From: Acidobacteriota bacterium
Lineage (GTDB): Bacteria > Acidobacteriota > Terriglobia > Terriglobales > Acidobacteriaceae
Assembly: GCA_003225615.1 (NCBI GenBank)
Contig: QIAS01000434.1
Coordinates: 1 to 5,192, forward strand
Reading direction: 5' to 3'
DNA length: 5,192 bases
The notes under the pieces were generated by a model. That model ran no database searches. It was given only the letters and a program-made list of their open reading frames with translations, and had not been told where the DNA came from. The stretch's first letter is position 1; the number at the start of each line of letters is the position of its first letter. The translations under genes were made by a program, and so were the position numbers. Below, in pieces: positions 1-5,192 of the stretch.

Positions 1-798
1 CGCGCCCATACGCCTTGGGAGTGGCAGCCCAAGCTTAAGCAAATTGCGGAGGAGCTTGGCATGGATTTATTCTCCAGCGCCTTCGATTCAAGTGCCGTAG
101 ATTTTCTCGAGCAGTTGAACGTTCCCGCGCACAAGGTTGCCTCCTTTGAGTTGTTAGACATTGCTTTGATTCAGAAGATGGCACGCACGGGGAAGCCGCT
201 CATCATGTCCACGGGAATGGCAAGCCTGGAAGAGATCGAAGAAGCGGCAGGAGCAGCTCGCGACGCGGGAGCCACACAGATTGCTCTCTTGAAGTGTACG
301 AGTGCCTATCCCGCCGCGCCGGAGGAGATGAATTTAAGAACCATCCCGGAACTCGCGCGCAAGTTCGGGGTTCCCGCCGGGCTTTCGGATCACACCCTGG
401 GGATCGTCGCATCGGTAACAGCAGTGGCGCTTGGCGCCTGCATCATCGAGAAGCACCTTACGATTTCGCGAGCCCTAAAAGGACCGGATAGCGCCTTCTC
501 GCTGGAACCGAGCGAGTTCAAGGGTATGGTGGATGCGGTTCGGATTGCAGAACGGGCGCTGGGTGAAGTTAAGTTCGGAGCCCATGGGCGGGAAGCCGGA
601 AGCCATATTTTCCGGCGTTCTCTGTTCGTTGTTTGCGATGTGCGGACGGGAGAACCTTTTACTCCCGAAAACGTCCGCTCCATTCGTCCCGGCCACGGTT
701 TACATACGCGTTTCTTGTCGGAGGTTCTGGGCAAGTGCGCCGCCTGTGACATCGCGCGCGGTACGCCTTTGAATTGGGAGCTAGTTCGCAAAACATGA
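1..798 (+). CDS. pseI: Pseudaminic acid synthase (NeuB family), 5'-truncated by window edge
   Basis: The enzyme condenses phosphoenolpyruvate with a 6-deoxy-2,4-diacetamido hexose to give pseudaminic acid, a nonulosonic acid of surface glycans, in the cytoplasm. The frame is open from base 1, giving 265 residues. The family is usually about 340-350 residues, so roughly 80 N-terminal residues lie outside. The ATG at 61 is internal: the 20 codons before it carry the conserved HTPWEWQPKL segment. Following in order (fragment residues) are the NeuB barrel motifs LFSSAFD (23-29), KVASFEL (45-51), KPLIMSTGMAS (65-75), LKCTSAYPAAPEEMNL (97-112), GLSDHTLG (127-134), IIEKHLT (148-154) and GPDSAFSLEP (161-170). 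A C-terminal SAF/antifreeze-like domain follows (about 205-260: RRSLFVVCDV, ENVRSIRPGHGL, EVLGK). TPWEW and GPDSAFSLEP favour PseI over sialate (NeuB) or legionaminate (LegI) synthases. That is family knowledge, and the exact sugar remains inferred. The stop overlaps the next gene's ATG. Confidence 0.9.
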   Translation, partial: RAHTPWEWQPKLKQIAEELGMDLFSSAFDSSAVDFLEQLNVPAHKVASFELLDIALIQKMARTGKPLIMSTGMASLEEIEEAAGAARDAGATQIALLKCTSAYPAAPEEMNLRTIPELARKFGVPAGLSDHTLGIVASVTAVALGACIIEKHLTISRALKGPDSAFSLEPSEFKGMVDAVRIAERALGEVKFGAHGREAGSHIFRRSLFVVCDVRTGEPFTPENVRSIRPGHGLHTRFLSEVLGKCAACDIARGTPLNWELVRKT

Positions 799-1895
799 GG
801 CTGGTAAGTCCACTTTTGAAGCGGGTGCTATACCCATGCCTGGCGCAAACCGGGTTTCTTCGGCGCCAGATGGGAGAGGATGATCTGTGTGTGGTTACTT
901 ACCATGGCGTGCTCCCGCGGGGATACCGCAGTCCGCATGCTGCGCTCGACGGCGCTCTGGTGACGGCTGATTCCTTCCGTCGGCAACTACGATTCCTCAA
1001 ATCGCGCTATAACGTAATTTCTGCCCAACAATTTCTGACCTGGCGGCAGAATGAAAGCACACTCCCTCCGCGGGCGGTGCTTGTAACTTCCGATGACGGG
1101 CTGCGAAACACGCTCACAGAGATGCTGCCCATATTGCAGGAGGAAGAGGTCACCTGCTTGTTTTTCGTGACCGGCGCTTCGCTGTGGGAGAAACCAGGCA
1201 TGCTCTGGTATGAGGAACTCTACCTGATGCTTTTGACCGCTCCCGACTGGGCGTTGAGCTTGGATTTGGGCGCCGGTGCGATGCAATCCCGATTAGGCCA
1301 CGTGAAGACAAGACATTCCGTTTGGTGGAGCCTGGTGAAAGCGCTGTCAGGGTTCGACTCGGACAAACGCCGCGAGCTGCTTGAGAATGCACGTGGGCAA
1401 TTGCGGTTACCTGAAAATTGGAATCAGCCGTACATGGAAGACCCTGTGCAGCAGCGTAGGTTTCTGCTGCTGAGTCTTACGGAGCTTCGGCAACTTGCCG
1501 CTGCTGGAATGCCGATTGGGGCGCATAGCCTGAGCCATCCCGTGCTGTCTCAGTTACCTAGTCCAGTGGCTTGGAAGGAAATCGCGGAGAGCCGCAGCGC
1601 TCTTGCAAGTGCGCTTGGCGAACCGGTTTGGTCATTTGCTTATCCATTTGGGGACCCCGCTGGCGTATCCGAGCGCGAATTAGAAATGGCCGCGCGTTCA
1701 GGTTACAAATGCGCATTTCTGAATAGAGGAGGCCGCTTCGGCCGGGGGGTGCCAGCCTTTGCAATCCCGCGCGTGCACGTTACGGCTGACATGTCGCTGG
1801 CAGAGTTTGAGGCTCACGTATCGGGTTTTCAGCAGGCGCTCCGGCGTCGCCTGATGGGCCCGGAATTCATTCCCGCGGCTGCGGTGCACAGTTGA
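795..1895 (+). CDS. Polysaccharide deacetylase family protein (NodB homology, CE4)
   Basis: This is a predicted metal-dependent deacetylase removing N- or O-acetyl groups from a glycan or sugar intermediate; the substrate is unknown. The chosen ATG at 795 overlaps the pseI stop (ATGA), giving 366 residues. GGGAG at 776-780 lies 14 nt upstream, rather far, so coupling to pseI translation is likely. A TTG at 774 would add seven residues but has no ribosome site. Seen: VTYHG (34-38); motif 1 as TSDDG (98-102) in place of the usual TFDDG, with both Asp (base and metal ligand) kept; motif 2 HSLSH (244-248), both metal-binding His kept; AYPFG (282-286); and a closing IPRVHVTADMSLAEFEAHVSG (about 324-344). 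About 140 residues separate motifs 1 and 2 against about 50 in compact CE4 enzymes, so there is a large insert rich in Trp and Leu. No signal peptide or membrane helix is evident, so it may act in the cytoplasm. Family is secure, specificity is not. Confidence 0.85.
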   Translation: MRLVSPLLKRVLYPCLAQTGFLRRQMGEDDLCVVTYHGVLPRGYRSPHAALDGALVTADSFRRQLRFLKSRYNVISAQQFLTWRQNESTLPPRAVLVTSDDGLRNTLTEMLPILQEEEVTCLFFVTGASLWEKPGMLWYEELYLMLLTAPDWALSLDLGAGAMQSRLGHVKTRHSVWWSLVKALSGFDSDKRRELLENARGQLRLPENWNQPYMEDPVQQRRFLLLSLTELRQLAAAGMPIGAHSLSHPVLSQLPSPVAWKEIAESRSALASALGEPVWSFAYPFGDPAGVSERELEMAARSGYKCAFLNRGGRFGRGVPAFAIPRVHVTADMSLAEFEAHVSGFQQALRRRLMGPEFIPAAAVHS

Positions 1896-1900
1896 ACCGC

Positions 1901-1904
1901 AGGG
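1901..1904 (+). promoter_or_regulatory. Ribosome binding site deciding the start at 1910
   Basis: AGGG lies 5 nt before the ATG at 1910. This favours that ATG over the in-frame TTG at 1892, which overlaps the deacetylase stop (TTGA) but has no purine-rich site before it. The site sits in the 14-nt gap after the deacetylase gene. Confidence 0.5.
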
Positions 1905-1909
1905 CTTTG

Positions 1910-4510
1910 ATGACCAGCGAAGCGAATCTGGAAATCTACAACGCGCCGGCGATAGCTTCGCACTATGCCGCTTTGGATTATCTCACGCCGTGTGAGCGGC
2001 TCTTGTTCGACACGTACCTGCAGCGGGGTATGTCCATCCTCGACTTGGGCGTAGGAGGTGGGCGCACAACCCCGTACCTTTCCAAACTCGCAGCCCGTTA
2101 TGTCGGGGTGGACTACGCGCCTGAAATGGTGAATATCTGCCGCGCAAGATTTCCACAGCTGGAATTCGTGCAGGCAAGCGCGGCTGAGATGCCCATGGTT
2201 CCGGGCGACAGTTTTGAGGCCGTTATTTTCTCTTTCAATGGCCTGGACACGTTGGCGCCACGCGAACAGCTCTGGAATTGCCTGCGAGAGTGCAACCGTG
2301 TGCTTCGAGTCGGCGGAGTCTTCATCTTCTCCTCTCATAACCCGCGCTCGGTTCTGATTCGGCCTTCGTGGAATCGCAAGCGCGTAAGTTCGTTTGCGGA
2401 AACGCTGGTAGGAGGAGCCAGGCCGCTTTTTAGTCCCACCTTCCAAGTGCTCGCCTGCGTTCGCGTTGTAATCGCGGCGGCAACTGCGCTTGCGGCCACT
2501 TGCCGCCGTGCAGTTCAGCGAGGACTGACCCGGGGGTTCTGGTCCGGGGAAGGCTACTTCCACGATCCCGGCCATCCCAACTTGCTCAACCACTACTGGA
2601 CTCCCGAGCGAGTTGTGTCCGAGCTTAGGCGCTTTGGTTTTCGCTTGCAGAGGAAACTCGGAGATGACTACCCGCGAACCAGTTGCCGTACTACTACGTT
2701 TTCACAAAAACCGAATCCTTGTGAGTCGACTGCATTGCGACTGACACTGTTACAAGAGATACCGAAAGACGAGAAGCTACGCCGGGAGTGGAACAAACTC
2801 GTCCAGGCAACGGAGCAGCCGCAGGTTTTCTACACATACGAATGGGCACTCGCCGTACAGCGCGCGTACGGCGCTTCACTAAAGCCGCTGATCATGCTCG
2901 GCTATCAGGGTGAATCCCTGGTGGGATTAGCTTCGTTGGCGGTCGACCAGTGCGAGCGAAAAGCGCTCTTTCTGTCGAGTACAACTGCAGATTATTGTGA
3001 CTTTCTGGGCGAACGCGAGCAGAGGGAAAATTTTGTGGATGTTGTTTTCACAACGCTGCGCCAAATGGAAATCGAAAAGCTGGTGCTGGCGAACATGCCG
3101 TCGGACTCCACTACTGTCTCGTGTATTGAAACTCTTGGTCCTAAGCATGGATTTTGGCCGTTGATAAGACCGGCCTACTCTTGCGCTCAGGTTGGTTTCG
3201 GCTCGGCGCAACAGCGGATGGAAGTAAAAAGAACCTTAATTCGTAAAAAGATGCTGCGCCGGAACTTGAATGCCTTCGAACGGCAAGGTCCCGTGCGGCT
3301 CAACCATATTAGGGAGTGGAACCAGATACGAGCGGTACTTCCACGTTTTTCGAATAGGCATGTTGCAAGGTTTCTTTCCCAGGGTCGCATTAGCAATCTG
3401 ATTGCTGCTGAGCGCCGCGTGTTTCTGGATGAACTCGCGAAATTGTTATCCCAGTCAGGACGGCTGGTTCTGACCGAACTGATGGTTGGGGACCTGGCCG
3501 TCGCATGGAATTATGGCTTCCAGTTCGCCAGGACTTGGTTTTGGTATCAACCCACCTTCGACAGCGGATTGGAGAAGCACTCTCCGGGTTTGTGCCTTCT
3601 TGCGAAAATGGTAGAAGAGGCTTGCGAGCGGGAGGATATCAGCCTTTTTGATCTCGGGTTGGGCGACGAAGGTTACAAAGACCACTTCACGACTCAGACG
3701 CGACAGACAGTGCATCTTACCGCGACGGCATCATTTTCCAAGCACATCCACGAAGTCGCGCGTTACCGAACCACACAGCTAGCTAAAGTCTCACCCAGAG
3801 TGGAGCAGAGCTTGCGCCGTGTCAGAAGCCGACTCAACGGGGCTGCCGCCAGTTTACGGAAGTCAGGTGTCGTGGGCGTTGGTGCATTGTCTATACAGCG
3901 CCTGTCGAGGAGTTGCTTCGGCCATGAGAAAGTTTACTTTTACGATTGGCCGGCAACGGTGTCGCCAAATTGCACGGTCCTTTCACGACGCCTGGCGTTA
4001 AAGCAGATCGGTCTTGAACTTCTGGCAATAGCCGCGATGGAGTACGCTGACGACACTGAGACTCTGCAGTATCTGTTGCGGTGCGCGAAAAGGCTGCGCA
4101 GTGGCGAACAGCAAGGGTTTGCGCTTGTGACCTCCAGCGGCACCCCGGTTCACTTGTGCTGGGTGACGGGCTTCGAAGGCTTTTACATTGCAGAACTGAA
4201 TCGCAAACTGGCTGCACCTTCCCCTAACTCGGTTTTGGTGTTTGATTGCTGGACGCCGCATTCGGCGAGAGGAAAGGCATTTTACGCAACGACCATCCAA
4301 TTAGTAGCTGGGCGACTGCTCACAGAAGGCGAGGCACCTTGGATCTTCAGCGCGGCCAGTAATTCAGCTTCGGTGCGAGGTATCGAGAAAGCTGGATTTC
4401 GGCAACGCTACTCATTAATCCGCCGCAAATTGCTGCTGTGGCAAAAAGTGCAGAGCCATGAAGTTGCGGAGATGTCTGTTGCGCCGACAGAAATCCTGGT
4501 TGGCGCATGA
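1910..4510 (+). CDS. SAM methyltransferase / CelD-like acyltransferase / GNAT fusion protein (possibly two genes joined by a frameshift)
   Basis: The frame encodes 866 residues. Residues 1 to about 265 are a class I SAM-dependent methyltransferase: the SAM-binding loop LDLGVGGG (44-51), VGVDYAPEM (65-73) with the acidic ribose-binding Asp, NRVLRVGGVFIFSSHNPRS (about 129-147), and YWTPERVVSELRRFGF (229-244). Residues about 276-645 resemble the CelD/FemAB-like acetyltransferase family (GNAT fold): FYTYEWALAVQRAYG (307-321), a basic RKKMLRRN (445-452) and the signature DLGLGDEGYKDHF (581-593). Residues about 680-842 look like a second GNAT domain, with ARGKAFYATTI (786-796, acetyl-CoA loop region) and NSASVRGIEKAGF (818-830). 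It may methylate and acylate sugars of the surface glycan made by this operon; targets are inferred only. The join between the first two domains (2668-2735) is suspicious: another frame gives a natural methyltransferase end. If split, the parts would be about 271 residues (1910-2724, with a frameshift) and 591 residues (2735-4510, TTG start). Confidence 0.75.
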   Translation: MTSEANLEIYNAPAIASHYAALDYLTPCERLLFDTYLQRGMSILDLGVGGGRTTPYLSKLAARYVGVDYAPEMVNICRARFPQLEFVQASAAEMPMVPGDSFEAVIFSFNGLDTLAPREQLWNCLRECNRVLRVGGVFIFSSHNPRSVLIRPSWNRKRVSSFAETLVGGARPLFSPTFQVLACVRVVIAAATALAATCRRAVQRGLTRGFWSGEGYFHDPGHPNLLNHYWTPERVVSELRRFGFRLQRKLGDDYPRTSCRTTTFSQKPNPCESTALRLTLLQEIPKDEKLRREWNKLVQATEQPQVFYTYEWALAVQRAYGASLKPLIMLGYQGESLVGLASLAVDQCERKALFLSSTTADYCDFLGEREQRENFVDVVFTTLRQMEIEKLVLANMPSDSTTVSCIETLGPKHGFWPLIRPAYSCAQVGFGSAQQRMEVKRTLIRKKMLRRNLNAFERQGPVRLNHIREWNQIRAVLPRFSNRHVARFLSQGRISNLIAAERRVFLDELAKLLSQSGRLVLTELMVGDLAVAWNYGFQFARTWFWYQPTFDSGLEKHSPGLCLLAKMVEEACEREDISLFDLGLGDEGYKDHFTTQTRQTVHLTATASFSKHIHEVARYRTTQLAKVSPRVEQSLRRVRSRLNGAAASLRKSGVVGVGALSIQRLSRSCFGHEKVYFYDWPATVSPNCTVLSRRLALKQIGLELLAIAAMEYADDTETLQYLLRCAKRLRSGEQQGFALVTSSGTPVHLCWVTGFEGFYIAELNRKLAAPSPNSVLVFDCWTPHSARGKAFYATTIQLVAGRLLTEGEAPWIFSAASNSASVRGIEKAGFRQRYSLIRRKLLLWQKVQSHEVAEMSVAPTEILVGA
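2665..2740 (+). other. Suspected frameshift joining methyltransferase and acyltransferase genes
   Basis: In the open frame this stretch reads PRTSCRTTTFSQKPNPCES, unlike either domain. One base back, from 2683, the bases read LPYYYVFTKTESL and then TGA at 2722-2724. An aromatic YYYVFTK strand is what usually closes class I methyltransferases. That -1 frame is closed by TGA at 2665-2667, so the shift must lie between about 2668 and 2688. The acyltransferase then has a fitting start, TTG at 2735 (MRLTLLQEIP...), 10 nt after the TGA, with GTGAG at 2721-2725 as a weak ribosome site. A single missing base, in the cell or in the assembly, would explain this. No classical slippery heptamer is seen at the required place. 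Confidence 0.6.
2851..2873. repeat. Perfect 8-bp inverted repeat, 7-nt loop
   Basis: CGCCGTAC (2851-2858) and GTACGGCG (2866-2873) are exact reverse complements around AGCGCGC. The repeat lies inside the acyltransferase coding region, about 115 bases after the putative TTG start, and encodes part of ALAVQRAYG. No T-run follows, so it is not an intrinsic terminator. It may be a chance result of the protein sequence. Confidence 0.35.
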
Positions 4511-4523
4511 CAAACCGTCCTCA

Positions 4524-5192
4524 ATGAGAATACTTCTGCTTCATCCCGATGACTCTCCTCGTCACGGCCCTTGGACCCGTTATAAATGGGATCTGCTCGT
4601 TGACTTGGGGAAGAGTTCTGAGTCAATGGCAGCAGCCTGGCAGAAAGACGTTGGCTGTCCTGTGTTGCGCCTGGATCAGTTCCGTCAAAACACCGAGGAT
4701 CTCGCGTGTGTGGAAGCAATCCTTCGTGCACCCCGAGGGCGCCTGCTGGATTCCGAAGGACTCGACTGGTGGGAGCTTGCAGCGCTTCTGGTTCATGCCG
4801 AGATTGAAACCAGCCTTGTGCTGCGACGTGTTGTAGCAGGGTTGCCGGAAAACGTCGATGTCTTTACCAGCCGACCGGACTGGCCCGTGAATGGGGTTGC
4901 TGACCTCCTGAATAGCGATGTGCAGAACTTCTTGGGCGGCGGGGTGAATAAGGCGGCAAAGAGGCTGGGGCGTTACGGGCGTGCGTTTCGAAATCTGTCG
5001 TTCTCACAGTGGGCCGACATCTGCTTCGACAAGTACGATGGTGAATACAAAAGGCGCGGTCTTTTCGCCAGGCGACCGAGGCCGGCAAACCAGCCTGTGG
5101 TGCTGGTTCCCAGCGCCTACACAAATGTTTCTCGCATGGCCGCTGCCTATGCCCGGATGTTGCCCGAGCAGCAATTCCTATTCGTGGCCACG
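4524..5192 (+). CDS. Unrecognised protein of the glycan locus, 3'-truncated by window edge
   Basis: The frame stays open from the ATG at 4524 to the window end, giving 223 residues without a stop. It begins 13 nt after the previous stop and has no clear ribosome site, so it probably depends on coupled translation. An in-frame TTG at 4500 is the only nearby alternative start. The N-terminus MRILLLHPDD is a hydrophobic strand followed by a polar turn, as in a Rossmann-like fold. It is followed by GPWTRYKWDLLVDLGKSSE (15-33), an acidic and Trp-rich middle (DWWEL, 81-85), SDVQNFLGGG (131-140), and a second strand-turn-helix beginning PVVLVPSAYTNVSRMAAAYA (191-210). Two such halves would suit a GT-B-like glycosyltransferase or another two-domain surface carbohydrate protein, but no family motif is certain. 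Amphipathic, with no signal peptide seen. Being a gene is well supported by length, position and protein-like composition; the function is unknown. Confidence 0.75.
   Translation, partial: MRILLLHPDDSPRHGPWTRYKWDLLVDLGKSSESMAAAWQKDVGCPVLRLDQFRQNTEDLACVEAILRAPRGRLLDSEGLDWWELAALLVHAEIETSLVLRRVVAGLPENVDVFTSRPDWPVNGVADLLNSDVQNFLGGGVNKAAKRLGRYGRAFRNLSFSQWADICFDKYDGEYKRRGLFARRPRPANQPVVLVPSAYTNVSRMAAAYARMLPEQQFLFVAT

Noticed and set aside
390..791. A 133-residue minus-strand open frame opposite pseI
   Set aside because: It is antisense to the conserved PseI motifs, and its Arg/Ser/Pro-rich composition is typical of shadow frames.
1731..1743. GGCCG-CTT-CGGCC hairpin as a possible terminator
   Set aside because: The stem is only 5 bp, it is followed by a G-run rather than T's, and it sits within the deacetylase coding region.
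1829..2593. A 254-residue open frame on the minus strand opposite the deacetylase end and methyltransferase
   Set aside because: It lies opposite well-supported coding sequence with clear SAM-binding motifs, has a low-complexity Arg-rich translation and no recognisable motif, so it is a shadow frame.
2704..2712. A5 run (ACAAAAACC) as a programmed -1 frameshift site
   Set aside because: The shift needed to read the YYYVFTK ending must happen upstream, between about 2668 and 2688, so slippage at this run would not restore that strand.
2664..2744. ATG at 2664 as start of a separate small ORF (MTTREPVAVLLRF...)
   Set aside because: The frame ends after 26 codons at TGA 2742-2744 and does not lead into the acyltransferase; it only overlaps the suspect junction.

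Overview
The window is a piece of a bacterial surface-glycan biosynthesis locus. All supported genes are on the + strand, packed head to tail with 4-14 nt overlaps or gaps, so it looks like the inside of one operon. No promoter, terminator, RNA gene, mobile element or CRISPR array is visible. The DNA is moderately GC-rich. The deacetylase and the acyltransferase/methyltransferase protein resemble, from memory, exopolysaccharide loci of Acidobacteriota-type soil bacteria. This taxonomic guess is weak, because the window holds no marker gene.

Layout: (1) bases 1-798 are the 3' three quarters of a pseudaminic acid synthase (PseI, NeuB family). (2) Bases 795-1895 encode a NodB/CE4-type polysaccharide deacetylase whose start overlaps the pseI stop (ATGA). 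(3) Bases 1910-4510 are one long open frame made of a class I SAM methyltransferase, a CelD/FemAB-like GNAT acyltransferase and a second C-terminal GNAT domain. (4) Bases 4524-5192 are the 5' part of an unrecognised protein that runs off the window end.

The most interesting point is inside the long frame. At about 2668-2735 the methyltransferase part enters an unconvincing stretch. The -1 frame over the same bases reads LPYYYVFTKTESL followed by TGA (2722-2724), which looks like the normal last beta-strand of such methyltransferases. A plausible TTG start for the acyltransferase follows at 2735. The 866-residue 'fusion' may therefore be two adjacent genes joined by a one-base loss (real or a sequencing error), or a genuine recent fusion. 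The second fusion, CelD-like plus C-terminal GNAT, shows no such sign and looks real.

Inferred joint role: PseI makes a nonulosonic acid (pseudaminate type). The deacetylase, methyltransferase and two acyltransferase domains could trim and decorate the sugar or glycan (N-deacetylation, methylation, acylation), and the last gene may be a transferase or other assembly factor. The substrates are not shown by the sequence.
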